From the NCBI GenBank assembly GCA_002270565.1, contig NQMI01000081.1, positions 3,748-67,747 on the forward strand: DNA of 64,000 nucleotides, written 5' to 3'. Shown piece by piece: positions 11,514 through 24,420 of this stretch. The stretch comes from Stenocarpella maydis (Eukaryota > Ascomycota > Sordariomycetes > Diaporthales > Diaporthaceae). Position numbers and translations under genes: made by a program. A model generated the notes under the pieces. The model was not told the origin of the DNA. It ran no database searches and worked only from the letters and a program-made list of their open reading frames with translations. Every line of letters starts with the position of its first letter. The stretch's first letter is position 1.

Positions 11514-13728
11514 GTCTGCGCGTTGTTTGTGTGCTTTTTTGTTCATGTACGCGTGTGGACGAACCGTGCTGTCTGTCCCCTGGAACCAGAAAAACCTTTT
11601 CATCCGAGGACAGAAGGACCTGCGCCGCTGGAGAGCACAAGAGCCATCATTTTATACCCAACTATTGCTATTCTGGGGCCAGAGCGATGACACCCCATGC
11701 GGGGTACTTTGCCGTCGCCACCATCCAAGAAGCAGATTGCGTGAGGTGCTCCCCTTCTCCCAAGCGGCCCGGCGCAGGTCTCCGACATCGTTTGAGCATG
11801 CGTCTAGTGCATCGACACCCATGCCTTTCCCGTAGCCCGAGTACATGACCCTCCACACGGCTGTCGTCGCTCCTGCAGGCCCGGCCGGCTCTCGCACAAG
11901 ATGGCGATTCGTGTAATGCGAGTGGGTGCCTTCATGTTGCTATCGCCGGGCGATATCACGCAATGCCGCCACCACGCTCGGCACCAATAGGGCCGTTCCA
12001 GACGGCAGCGCTCAACCCCAAATGCCCTGGGGCCCGTCGTCATTTGGATCACGCAATGCTGCTTGCGATACAGACATGTCCCCATCCCGAGTCCTTGGCC
12101 AATAAACTGCTGCTGTCCATAGAATTAGCTGGAAATGATTGCCAGGCGTCTATCACTTGCCCTGTGGAGGCTGTCTTTTCTTCGACGAGATCCCAATATC
12201 CCATAGAGTCAGGCCCGATCTCGCCTCAATCATCGCAGCGGTGGAGCCCGTCACCCGTGAATGAATGGACTTCTTCCTATCGCAACAACCACTAAGCCTG
12301 GGACTTAAGACACTACATACTTATCATAATGGGGCGGGGCCGTGTTTCCAAGTGACGCTTTGCACTGCTTTGGTAATCGCGTAGTTACAATATGTCTGTC
12401 CTCACTCGCCGTGCGGCTCCCGAGTCTGTGAGAGACGACACCTGAGCACCACCGATGACCTGCCGTGACTGGTGGAGGTTATACCCCCAGCAATGTGCGG
12501 AGTGCTCCCACGCACGCTTGTTGGGACTCCGAGCTGTGCGGATGTTTCCCTCGTCAAGTGCTTTCTTCCTTACACCCTGCTGCTGATGGTGCTTGCCGAA
12601 GTACTGCAGCGGCGAGGATGTGACTGCTCTTTGGACATCCCATGTTGTACGTCCAATGCCATGCCATGGCCGAAGGGGGCGGGTACCGTGCTGCTAGCAC
12701 GAATGGCTGACTAGGTCCAGCAAAATCTGCGCTGGCAGAATCAGGAATGAGTGTAACTACGGCTACAACTCTGACCGCAGACGGAGCCAAATGAACCCGT
12801 TCACATCACCATGCGTGCGTAATCAGTTATGAAGTACTTGAGCTCTATCGTCTATTCGCCATGGCCCCTGACTATCTATACTCGACTACACTGACGGTGT
12901 GGTCGAGGTTGAAGGTATGACCATATGCTAACAGACAGTTGGTGGAATGGAGTAAAGAAAGTTGCACACGTGCATGCCTGGGCAAGCTATAGAGACGAAC
13001 GACATCAAGACGTGGACGACGATTATGCTTGGGTATTGGTCATTTAGAGCTTATATAGTATGTACCTAGGTGGTTAATTCAGTAACCGCGCCGGTGGTCT
13101 GGACCACCAGGAATGAGACACATAAGTATATTGATATTTACTTCGTTGACCTACTCCTATCTGAGCGAATAACCAAGAGCACTGAGCGCCCTTGTAGGAT
13201 GTCAGGTTTACCTCACAGGAATGGTACCCATGGATGTATGCTGCGCTCTGTGGCGGTGTCTACTTTGCTCAACTTCTTGCTTTTCTAGGATTGTATGGTC
13301 TGTCAGATCAATTACCAGCTAGCGGACTTTCAAAGGAAAAATACCTAGTTAGGAGAGACTAGGTCTCACTTGCAAGACCTAAGTTTCAACAGAGGGATTT
13401 TCAAATGTTTCAGCGGCTGTTTTAAGGCTGCCAGGGATGCAACCGTTCATAATAACCTTTGTGCTATCCTCAGAATCATGTCTGCGCGGCTTATTGCTAC
13501 TGGTTGGGCTTGTGCGCATTTAGGAAGTGGTTGTGCCTACATAGGTATAACTACCCAAATGCATATATGGATCAATAACTTTTATCTCGCGAGAATCCAA
13601 CTCTTGTTGCTACCTCCGTGGTAACCCTATGATTGAAAATATCAGTGGTAGTACAAATTACACTGGCAGTATATGACTGATATGGACTCGAGAAAACATT
13701 TCAGAGAACCGCCCCACTCGGTGTAATA
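11514..13728. other. Intergenic region, no gene recognised
   Basis: Mixed composition between the dioxygenase start and the inverted-repeat element. Frames of up to about 120 codons overlap on both strands without domain, codon bias or splice support. One gtacctaggt motif lies at about 13072-13081. Confidence 0.5.
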
Positions 13729-14230
13729 TTCTGACTTGCAAGCGAGAGTATTAAAACCACGCTAAGTGCGCGCATGTAACATACCACACCCTTTTAAGTC
13801 TCTTTAAATCCAGGTAAATTTAAAAAGACTTAAATATTAGATTTTAATACTCTTATTTAGAAGTTAGAATTCTTAATAAATATATAATTAAGAGTTAAGA
13901 GAAAAACTATTAAGAAAATACTAATAAATTTATTATAAATAGTTAAAATTACCTCCGTCTTTAAAAAAAAATATTAATTCTTTATTTATTCTCCTTAAGT
14001 TTAGCTAACTTTACTTATTATAGCTTTATAAAAGCTTTAAAAGAAATAAGCCTTATATTAAAATAAAGGGCTTTCTTTACTCTTTATTTTAATATAGGGC
14101 TTATTTTATTCAAAGCTATTGTAAAGGTATAATGGTTGGAATTAGCTGGATTTAAGGCGACTTAAAAGGGTGTGGTGTGTTATATGCGCGTACTTAGCAT
14201 GGTTTTGATACTCTCGCTCGCAAGTCAGAA
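13729..14230. mobile_element. 502-bp non-autonomous inverted-repeat (MITE/foldback) element with TA flanks
   Basis: The first about 90 bases (ttctgacttgc...) and the reverse complement of the last about 90 bases pair almost throughout. Nearly all differences are transitions, fitting RIP. The element is flanked by TA on both sides (13727-13728 and 14231-14232), the duplication expected for Tc1/mariner-like insertion. The AT-rich inside contains a second, nested inverted repeat (about 14032-14070 against 14079-14117). It has no coding capacity. A closely related terminal arm occurs at 33678-33752. Confidence 0.88.
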
Positions 14231-14829
14231 TAAGTAAGCGCTGCTATAGGTACAAGTTGCAAAAGCTCCGACCGTCCAATCCATGTATGATCAAAGAGTA
14301 GAGAAAAGGTGAGGAATCCCTCTATACAATTCTTCGCAGCAGCTCTAAAGAATTACGGACACGGAGACTGTTCAGTGACCAGAAGACACCCCCGTGCGAG
14401 TTGGAAAACCACATGAGGTAGATTTTTACCTTTGATTTTTGAGAGTAAAGCTGACCCGGGGAGAAGAGGACTGGTACCTTGCAGCAAGATGCCCAAGGGC
14501 AGGCATCTGTCTCCACCAGGAGAATTGAACGGGGGCTATCCTACAAAGGAAGACCACACAACTAACTTCAAACTGGATAAGTCATAAGCCACAAGAATTA
14601 AACGGTCTAGTCCGGCCCTAGCCTAACAGGTGACACATAGATCATGTCAAGAGGAATACTAATCCCTGGCAGTAATTTGACATGTTTTATGAACCCTGGC
14701 TATTCCTATTGTGCTCCCTCCTACCCGCACAAAATACTACCATGCATAAATTCACCAAGACCAGTTAGTGCAGTATTACTACATACATCCGAAACGGCAA
14801 ATTACCCTACACTGACAGTGCCTTTGGGT
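14231..14829. other. Intergenic, 3' flank of the phospholipase D gene
   Basis: About 600 bases with no supported gene. The part next to 14830 is probably the 3' untranslated region of the - strand phospholipase D gene. Confidence 0.5.
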
Positions 14830-17800
14830 TTAGGTATAGACGCTTTCCGTGATCTGGTTGACCTGAAGCCCGGTCTCGGCCATGTTGGCGTCCTTCAAAA
14901 ACTCTAGCGGCATCCAGACGAGATGACCCTTGACTTTGTCCAACTTCTTGCGTATCTCGATAGAGTCTTGCATACGGTCGAAGATGTGGCCTGCCTTGAC
15001 ACCTTTTGGGGGCAAGAAAAGATCATAGTCCTCAAAGGTTTTGACTGCCATCGTGTTAGCCCCTGCCAGATTGTGTTTCGATAAACATTTGATCCAAGGC
15101 GGTCAGATCTTACCGTGGTCGTCTGGATCAGCATGAAAGAGCTGCTGGAAAATCCTGGTGTTCACTGTTGCGCGCTCCGTCCACATGTCCCACAGCTTGT
15201 CGCTCAGTGGATCCTCCACGAACTTGTAGCCCTCGGCGGCCTCACCTTGGTCCCAGATATCGTTCATGGTATCCTCGCCCGGGGGCCGTGCGTTCACATC
15301 GTGGGACGCATCATTGACCTGCGGCGGAAGCAGGCCAAGGTGCTCACGCCACAGGTACCTCCGCAGGGTTGCGGCATGGTAACCAGCCTCAAACTCCTTC
15401 CCGTCCATGACGGATGGTATCCGTTTCCTGTCCTCCATTACGATGCTGAGCTCGCTGTCGTGGTATCCCAGCTGGCTACGGTCGTTGAGGTTGCTCGAGC
15501 CGCACACCACAATGCGGTCGTCGACGATGAGAAGCTTGGCGTGGATGTATAGTTCCTCCTGTATCCAGTTGTTGACCTCATCTTCCTCCTCGCCCTCCCA
15601 GACCTCGCCGAGGAGCTTGCCTGTGTTCGACATGGCGCAGTGCGCCACGCTTGCGGATGACTTGGAATCACCCTGGCCCTCCTGCATCGCATCTGCGAAC
15701 CGCCTCTTGATGTCCTCGCTGTGCTCCTGGTCTACGGGTTTCTGCTCCTCGGCCTTTAGCCGCGCCTTCTCCTCGGCCCGGGCCTTGAGGGAGTGCCCTA
15801 TGCAATTCCCCTCCATGTGGCTATCCGTTTCTCCATGCACATCCGTTGACCCGTGGATGCCGGATCCCATAATTTCTTCAGCCTCGGCGCGCTGGACATC
15901 CTGATACTTGACGCCCGACTGCTCCTCCTGCTTCTTTATCGCGGGAGTCACGTTGATCCGGTCGTAGCTGCGGAGGTTGAAGAGGAAGATGTGCTGCGTG
16001 GGGTCCACACCCTCCTTGCGGACCTGCTCAAATATGGAATGCTCGCCGCGGCAGATAGATTTGTACTGGTAGTCCATGATGGCGCGTGTGCCGATGGCAG
16101 CGTCGTCGCGGAGGTCGCCTGCGAACCCTGGTATGGCAGGAATCATGATGATGACGCGGAACTTGCGATTCTCCTTGCCGGCGCGGACCACGGCATCCAC
16201 TATGGCGCGGCCGATGGTGTTGTGGATCGGTGCCTGCTGGTCACCGGTGGCGGTGATGAAGAACTGGTTCTCTATGTACACGTAATGCTCCGCAGAGCGT
16301 ATGATCTCCGAGTAGGCGTTCTGGATAGAGTGGTCAGTCAAGATGCCGCTTGACCAATCCGCACTGGACCGAACCACCTGGGCATGGATGGAGCCCCGGT
16401 TGTCAAGGTTTTTGGTCTCCATCGGAGAGGGGGGATGGAGCACGTAGTCGCCGACGGGATGCTTGGGCCGCTGCACGCCAACGAGGTCCTCGTCTTCGCC
16501 CTGGCGGCCCCGCAGCTCGAGCCAGTCGAAACGCTGGTCGCGCTTGTACTTGTCGCGCTTGACGAAGTTCCAGCGCAGGACAAAGTGCTCGGCAATGTCG
16601 TAGACGCAGGGGCCGATCAGTCCCATGGCGACGTCGTGCCAGGGCATGCGGCCGTACTCAGCCTTGCTGACCTCGTTCTGCTTCCAGTCCTGGACATTCT
16701 TGAAGTCCATGACGCGGTTGTTGTTAAAGTCCTGGCCGGGCCAGATCTCGTGCTGGATGCCTTCGGGGTGCAGATCGGACAACTGGTGCTGGTGGTTGTC
16801 CCAGCGGCCAAAGCACAAGTCCAGGCCGCCGATGAAGGCCATCTCGTAGTCGATGACGATGAACTTCTCGTGGTGGGCCCAGTAGAAGGTCATGTCGGCG
16901 GCGTTCTCGAACACATTGTGGTCAGGGTGGCGCATGATCTTGATATTGCCGTAGCCGGGAGAGCCCTCGGGACACAGAGCCTGAAGGGCATGCTTGGTGT
17001 GGGCCGAGTTGCAGGTTATGGCGGCCTCGACCTCGCGGTAGACGACGACGTAGATCTTGACGCCGGCCTCTGCGCGGCGCTTGAGGATCTGGTCGAGGCG
17101 GAACTCCTGATTGTAATAGGGCGGCCTGCGCATAAAGAGCTCCGGGGAGAGCCACCAGTCCTCGATGTAGATGACCTCCTTTGCCTTCTCCAGGGCCTCT
17201 GAGACGGCCCAGAAGTAGTCACGGCCGTCGACATACCACTTGATGAGGTTGCCTTCCCGCTCGGGGAAGTAGGAGTTGAAGCGGTGAGAGTCGCATATTT
17301 TTGAGCGCTTCTCATCGCAGGCCTTCTCATGCTCCTCGTCATGGCGATGCTGGGGGTTGAACTATTGCCAGAGCGGGTGGTCAATGGCTGTCGCTCTCAC
17401 ACACTTTTCTCAGTCTCTCACACTCTCGTGCTCTCAGCCCCTCTCCCCCACGCACGTTGTTTTGGTGGGCCCGGAGGAATGAAGAACACTACTCAGAGGT
17501 CTGGAGCAAGGAGAGCGGTAGTGGTGGTGGTTTTGGGGGGAGGGGGAGTAAGTGGTGCGCACCAAGTTTGCAAACTTCCCAATCTGATGCCTGTGGAGGG
17601 CGTCATTCATGTCAGCGCGGGGGTCCTTGACGGTGGGATGTGAGGGCCAGGGCCAGACACACGCACTTCTTGTGGATCAAGCCGACCTTGAGGCTGTGGA
17701 GGTGGGTGCCCTCGAGCTTCTCCTTGAGCTCGTGGAAGGGATGCTTGATCTTGTCCTTGAGGCTGCCGTCATCGTCATGGTCGTCATGCTTGACCCCGTT

Positions 17801-17845
17801 GCCGTTGCCGTGGGCATTCTCGTGGGGTAGATGGGAATGAGACAT
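14830..17845 (-). CDS. Phospholipase D, plant-type fungal form without PX/PH domains
   Basis: Hydrolyses phosphatidylcholine or similar phospholipids to phosphatidic acid, acting at membranes. Four exons, 17845-17667, 17590-17563 (only 28 nt), 17361-15114 and 15062-14830, give 895 aa. Introns are 76, 201 and 51 bp, all GT-AG with matching phases (AA|G, phase 0, G|GG). The first catalytic HxKxxxxD is in HHEKFIVID (about 233-240), the second in HAKLLIVDD (about 676-683) followed by GSSNLNDRS. The tail carries the GVKAGHIFD string of this family. The N-terminus is His/Asp/Lys-rich (MSHSHLPHENAHG), with no PX or PH domain, unlike SPO14. A charged, Ala/Glu/Lys-rich stretch of about 90 residues lies before the second motif. 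The micro-exon restores KHQIGKFANLFNPQHRHDEE across the joins, which supports the model. Confidence 0.93.
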
Positions 17846-20676
17846 GGCCAGGGTGGGACCAGCTGGCTGATCTGAGGGCTACTTGAGTGGGAGGAAGGGT
17901 GAGCTGGAAAGGGGGGGGGGGGGATCAGGCGTCAGGGAATCTCCGTCACGCACTGTTCATACGAATCTGCCTTGTCTCTTCACACGCTCCGTTATCAACG
18001 CACCTACCCCGTCCGCCCCAAACCGAGACAGGCCTTAGCAGATGCCGTGAACGCGTGCTCTCCTCATCTGACGCGAGCTGAGACCCTGGGAACGCGTCGG
18101 GCGAGACAGACAGCACAAGTTGGCTGAGTGAGACCTCCTCGGGCCCAAACCTTGTGCGACCGGCTTCCATTCCACTTGACCACAGAGAGTTGAGCCACCA
18201 GCCTGACAGGAGGAATTAGGCCAGATCGGTGAAAGTCCCACGATATCTCCCGCTCCCCCTCCCCCTCCCCCCGGGGCCCGGCTCGAGCTCTCCCGTCCTT
18301 CCGCACTGGCTGGCTGGCTGATAGTCCCAGCACCCCACGCGTCCCGACGCGGTGCGCGTCCTCGCTCTGGAATGAATGTCTTTGCCGCTTCTATTTGCTC
18401 GTCGATCGTGCGGGTGGATTGTGGGACCCGCTGGCCAGTTGGAAATTCGTGCCGACGGCTACCCACGTCAAGGTGAGTGAGCCGGGCAGTATCTCAGCCA
18501 TATGGGCCTCGATGGCTGTTCCCTCCCCACAGAGGTTGCAGGAACTGACGAGAGCGCTCCGGGGGACGCCTATTCGCTGGGAGCCGGAGTACCTAGGCAT
18601 GCAGCGTGGAGCCCTGCAACATTGTGCATGCCGGTTGATGCGAGAAACTGGCCGGTGCCTTGCAGGAGATTGTGGTTGACGTACAGCAAAGACCGCAGCG
18701 GCCTCCTCCTGGGCTGGGCTGGCACTCCAGCCACCCCCATCGTAGCACCCCGACGGGGAGTTTCGAAATTCCCACTAAATCTTAACAGTTGCGCCCTTCC
18801 CCGGGGGGTCCCTTCTCATCATAATGCCGATTGAGGGCCGGGGAGATGACGGCCCACATGACGGACGAAGAAAATAATCATCTGGGTGAGGTCATTTCGG
18901 GATACATGACGCTTCTGCAGGCACTTGTACGATTCTGCAAGAACATGCAGATGCTGGTGCGAACTGGTGCGCGCAGATGAGCCCACGCCTGCATATGATC
19001 CGAGCCAGGTGTCTCATTACGTGCAGGAGAGCTGCCCTCAGACATTATGGGTCCAGGCCGACAGGGGGGCCTGAGAAAGAAATGAAAAAGCAAACCGCCA
19101 GGGTGTTGGAGGGGATCAGCACGAGATCCTTCCTGAGCACCTCAACCAAAGCAAGTGTGACGATGAGGGTGATGAAGTATCTGTCTTCTATGTGCCCATG
19201 TCCATCCCTGAATCTACGCACGAGAAATTGATTTAGGTAAGGTCAAAGACACCAAAAAGTCTGGGGGACCGACAGGGTGTGCGTTGTTGGGCGCTCTCGT
19301 CATTTCCGCGGTCTTGCTACCCCTTCCCATGTTTATCCGAGACATTGTATGATTACGACATCACTCTTCTGATCGACCACCCAGTGCTCTGATGACGGCC
19401 CGTCCTCTGGAGGCGGCCGTCCCAACAGCGGCCCGGGACCAGACTCATGATAGCAGCCTTTGCACGCGCGGATGCGAACTCGCACTACCAGAGAATATAG
19501 CAGAAGCACAGGGCTAATCTGGAATATTAAATAGGTAATATGTGGATAGATAAGGATAGCGAGAGAGGTGGGGGAAGAAGAAAAAAAGAACTCATCTGGG
19601 ACAAGGTCTGTTTGCTTGTTGCGCCAGACTCCTTGCCACAAAAGTACAGATTATGCCGGCGCCTCCTCTTGACACGTACAGTACGACCAACGGAGGAACT
19701 TCGTTGCCCGGAACTCAAGTGTCCAGCACGGCGTTTCCGGATTGCCCAGAGGGCGTGTTGCTGAGCCGCACCAGCGTGTTGGCATCTGGTCCCCGCCACC
19801 AAAAGAAGCCCCATTGGATTATTTTCCGGAGCTGTGGCTGGGCTCCAAAAGGCAACCGTAGTTTGGTCCAGGAACAAGTGCTGCAGCGGGCATTGACCAT
19901 TGCAACCTGCTATGCCTCGTCTGCTGACAGCTGGATTTGCCGCCACACGAGCGAACAAAGGAGAGGGTGGTGGGAGCCGGCGAAAAGCTTCTGTGCATTT
20001 GAATATAGCGGAGAAAAGGACGTGAAGGATAGGTTCTGTTAGCAAGAGGGGCTTCGAAGAGGTCCGCTGTTGTGGCACGTTTTGCGTTTTGGTCGGCTGG
20101 ACTTTGGGGTCGCGAGGCGCTTGTAGAGGATGAGAAAGCAGCTAGAAACAAAGTCCCCAGAAGTTCCTCAAATACTCCGAACGGTGTGGCCTGTTGGTGA
20201 TCCATCGCCTGTAGGACTTTTCAAGATGTATACCCATGGGAACGTGATATAGGTAGACTGTATGTGCACGGCATTGTCTCACACTTGTGCCCGCTGGATA
20301 TAAGAGTAAGAATAGCCTTTATGCTCATAGAACAGGGAAAACCTTTGTATGAACGTGAAGCGTTTGATGGGGCGCACGATAGGTCCGTAGATAGGTCACG
20401 CTCCAGTGTCCTTGTACGGATGAGAGGGAGGGGTTGACCTGATGTGGCCTACTGGGCTCTGAACTTTGTTGGTGTTCATATGTACAGTGTAGTTTCTAAT
20501 TCTTGATTCAAGCTTAGTGTGCCCGTAGGAGGATTTCTGGGTGGTATGTATGCGCCTAAATGAAGGATAATGATAGTAGCTGGCTCCGTATAAGCACAAC
20601 GCTCTCTTATGTCCACTCGGCAGTCTGTCCTGACGACATATATCCTAGTACAATGTCACACACCGGAGGCCATTGC
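17846..20676. other. Intergenic region, no gene recognised
   Basis: About 2.8 kb. It holds a run of 13 G (17911-17923) just upstream of the phospholipase D start and generic mixed-composition DNA. Frames on both strands overlap one another without domains. The part adjoining 20677 is probably the 3' untranslated region of the hydrolase gene. Confidence 0.5.
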
Positions 20677-22937
20677 TCAGTCCTCCTCGGCAAGACCGGT
20701 CAAGCCGCCAGCCAGGCCGTGCATCCTCCTTCCAAGTAGGTCATCCGAGCTGGCCAGCCTGTTCAGCGAGTCCTTCTTGGAGCGGCCGTTGAGCTTTCTC
20801 TTGCCCCTCCTCTCCGGACTCTCACGATCTGCCTCGCCGTCATTGGAATCTTCGACGGGCGCTGTGCCATTGCCGTTTGTCTTGACCCCGCTGGAGGCCG
20901 GCTTAACCCTCGCCCTGGTCATCCCGATCTCGAGCAGCCCCTCATCACCGCTCGACTCGGCCCGCATGTGGTGCCTGCCCGAGCTCTCGGCCGCCTTCTT
21001 CGTCACGCGGCGCCTGCTCTCGCGCTCCCGCTTCTCGCTCGCCTCGAACGCCTCCTCGATCCATCTCGCGGAGCGGTCGATGAGCTTCCACGCCGGCGGG
21101 TAAACCGTCGGGAACTGCAGGAACCCGTGCGACGTGCCCGGTATCAGGTTCACCTCGGCGACGTCTTTGTCGTTGAAACCCTTGGCCAGGGCGTCTGATT
21201 CCTTGTAATCCAATCTCTGCCCTCCCGATGCGTACATGGCGGCCTTCACGCGGCGGAGACGGCCGGCCAGGATGACGGTATCATCTACCAGCGGGTCGCG
21301 CTCGCCGGTCAGGAAGTATGTCTTTGGAAAGCGGGCGATCAGCATGTCGGGTGCAAGTATGGGTGATAATAAGTAGTCCTGGCTGAAGTCGGGCCGGTTG
21401 TGCGGGCCGATATACAAGATGATCATGGCGCGCATCATTTCTGGGGTGAGAACACGATCGTTGAAATAGGAGAGCATGGAAGACATTGCGAGCCTCGTCC
21501 GAAGCGGCTCGGAATGATAGGATGTGCTGCCGGCCCGCTTACTGACGGCTGGTGAGTCAGGTTGCGACGACCGACGAGTTTCGCTCCATTTAGTCGGGGT
21601 CGAATGGGCATATTCGGGCTGGGGTGTGCGAGTGCCTTCCGAGTTCGCCGACTGCTTGTTGTCTCTGTTTCCATCATCTGGTGGGTGGACGATATATTTT
21701 GGTGGATCGTCCTCGTCGTCAGAGTGGTGCGGTGTTCCGACGAGGTTGTTGTACTGCATGCTCTTGCGGCGGGCAATGGCCTTGTTGGTCGATCGCATCC
21801 TCCGGTCTTGGATCAGGGCCATTTGCTCGTCGGACATCCAGTTCCCAATGTTCATGTCGAGAGCCGGGTAAAACAGGACCAAACCATCGGGTATCGGCAG
21901 GCCGGCCTGGCCCTGGAAGTGGCTCGAGGGGAAGAGGTCACCCTCGATGATCATCAGAGTCATCGCCGTCGCTAGATTGCCCCCGGCACTATCGCCAGTG
22001 ACGACAACCTTTGGCGTTTCCTTGCCAGACATTCCGATGCAGCGCCCACGAGTCTTCATCAGAGTGGCATAAACATCATAGCATTCGTTGAGAGCGTACG
22101 GGAATGGATACTCAGGCGCCTTCCTGTAATCTATGCTGAGCACAGGAAGTCCCGTCTGGGACGCCCACGAGAGTAATTTGTCGTCGTTACAGCGCGGATC
22201 CATGGCGACGAAGCCGCCCCCTGGCACGTCCAGCACGGCTCTGTTCTGATGCCCAAGCTCCGAGAGTGGACCGTCGAAGTACAACCAGGCCGAGACAGGC
22301 TCCTTGTAATCGCTTGTGGACGGCCTCGGAATGCGAATAGCGCGCGGGGGCCAACGGGAGTATCGCGGGCGCATGAGTTTCTGGAAGAAGTCGATATATG
22401 GACTGATGCCCTTGTTCCAGCTGACCCTCAGATGCTCGACGGTCAGGTTTGATCGGACCTTGCGCACCTTCTCGTCGGCCTTTTCGGCGGCAAACAGGTA
22501 GAAGATTGAAAAGACGACGCTCGACAAGTCTCTCAGCCATTTGGACTTGATCTTCATGGCGGTCCAAAACCCTGCGTCAAGCGCAGTCAAGATCCAAGTG
22601 GCGCGGAAGTAGTGCGGGTCGTACATATTGGATAGAGGCTCTGGGCTGGCCAGGCCAACCAGAGTGCTGAAATTGCGGCCAGCATAGAGGAATGTCATGG
22701 TCAGGACGACGAGTTGCCATGCTGTCAGCTTCCTGGAACAGAGCCTCGAGTAGAGCCGCACAAGTGGAGGGCCATGTCTGTGGCCTCTGCTCTGACATTA
22801 GACGAGGAGAAGCAGGCTTGGTCGAGGTACTGCGGGACGACATACTTGAAGAGATATGCGGACCAGAAGGCAAGCACGGCTAAGACCTGTAGCCTTCGCG
22901 ACTTGGCAGACGGCCGTCCAAGGACATGGTCTATCAT
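20677..22937 (-). CDS. Membrane-anchored alpha/beta hydrolase (HSL/esterase-lipase type, AB hydrolase-3 fold)
   Basis: Probable carboxylesterase or lipase tethered to a membrane. Two exons, 22937-22846 and 22786-20677, give 733 aa. The 59-bp intron has donor GTATGT and acceptor GAGCAG, joining AA|A. The short first exon (MIDHVLGRPSAKSRRLQ) is needed because the main frame has no suitable ATG. Hydrophobic helices lie at about 15-31, 53-70 and 119-132. The oxyanion motif is GGGF at 220-223, the nucleophile Ser297 in GDSAGGN, then Asp528 in GERDP and His584 in TSHGF, so the catalytic triad is complete. About 130 polar, Ser/Pro-rich residues (about 350-480) are inserted between core strands. The C-terminal about 120 residues are charged and low-complexity. 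It is divergent from the aminotransferase gene across about 1.5 kb. Substrate unknown. Confidence 0.9.
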
Positions 22938-24420
22938 GATGGGCGGAGATGAGATGCCCAGTCTAGATCCATGTGACTTTGAAGGCTCTGTAGGGCGTAT
23001 GAGCCGAGACCCCGCCACCGGCCTCTTCGGATGTCGCAAGGACGATGTCGTCGGGATACAGCCTCGGATATGTGGAAGCCGGCTGTCCAAGGGCGGGTTC
23101 TTGTGAAGAGGGAGATTCAGGGAGACGACAAGCCGGCACAAACAGCCATGCCTGGCGCCGAAGGAGAGTTAGAGGTACGGCTGCGCTCGTGACTATGGTC
23201 AATTACGGAGACAAAGTGGCCCTGTCAGGAGACGGCAGGAGATGGCATTCGGTAGGTGGGGGGGTGGGGGGGGTTGAGAAGATGGACCACCGGAACAAAG
23301 AGTACGATGGCGCGCGAGGGAGGCGAAGGAGGAAGCGGAAGGGGGGATATAAACAAACAAGTGAGTCTACAAGAATGAAGACGTCAAGGTGGTCAGGTCA
23401 GGTGAGGATGCTGATGTTGGGGCCGGAGGACCTGGCCGTCTGACACAGACTGGGATAGGGGACTGGCGTTTTGCATGTGACTGGACAAGCCCCATACTTT
23501 ACCGAGCCTGGACGGTACGGAGAAGCGAATTGGGAGTGGACTGACCGACCACACCGTCATTACCTGGCATGACTATAAGGCCGGCCCGCAGTGACAGCAC
23601 GCACATGCCCGGCTGGGATCGGAACGAGCTGCTTGGGACTCGTGGGACAGCTGATGCAAATAATCGAGGCCATAGATGGTGCAGACAGGACCTAGTCCTC
23701 GGTGTGGAACCGGTTGCGAGCATAGTGCCAGCAGCCACGTAGTGTAGTAGCACTATTGTGTAGTGTAGTGAGGGCGTGGGTGGTGAGAAGTGACAGAAAT
23801 AGTGTAGGCTGTCGATTATCTGTTGGCAGAACCGGCTGGACCCACATGCTGCCTCCTTTCTGGGGTCGTCGGATTGTCGTGGTTATCTTTGTGGAGTGGC
23901 ATGTGATGATGACATCCGAACCTTGGAAGCTTCCAAGCTGGCGGCGTGTCGTGTCGTGTCAGGTCCGTGGCACCGCCCGAGTCAGCTCTTGCCCTGACTG
24001 TACACCAGCAGCCGGACCTGTGGGAACCAACATGTGACGGAGTATATGAGTCTTGTTTGCTACCTACTAATTAGTGTGGTACGAGAGAGTCTGCCCAGGC
24101 CTGGCCTTCTCTTCCCCGCCCCCACCGACCTCGGGAGCGATTCGAGATGGGCCCTGCCTACAGGGACGGCTCCCACCTGGGGTAACCCTGACTCTCACCT
24201 CACGAAAATTTCACCAGGGACCGCTATCGGGATTCGACCATTGTACTCCATACCACATATCTACACAGCATGACTGATGCGCCGACAAGCTTCAACCAGC
24301 AACACTCGCGACAATTCCTGCACGCCAGCTCGGCATTGACCAGAGCGACTTGTTCTTCTCCCCAACTACCCAAGGCCAAGTCATTGAGCATATCGAATCT
24401 CGATTTCCCAACACCTCGAC
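22938..24420. other. Divergent intergenic region between hydrolase (-) and aminotransferase (+)
   Basis: About 1.5 kb expected to hold both promoters. Short gtgtagtgtagtg repeats lie near 23740-23770. No gene recognised. The aminotransferase frame is open back to 24270, but that part is 5' leader and intron read-through in a different phase. Confidence 0.5.

Noticed and set aside
14515..14600. Possible - strand tRNA or tRNA-derived repeat with a gttcaattc B-box-like string
   Set aside because: A-box is imperfect, spacing is about 10 bases too short, and neither T stem nor acceptor stem pairs.
24270..24420. Upstream extension of the acetylornithine aminotransferase frame to 24270
   Set aside because: It is in frame only by reading through the intron. 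The spliced model from 24421 gives a proper mitochondrial presequence and removes a Pro/Cys-rich stretch.
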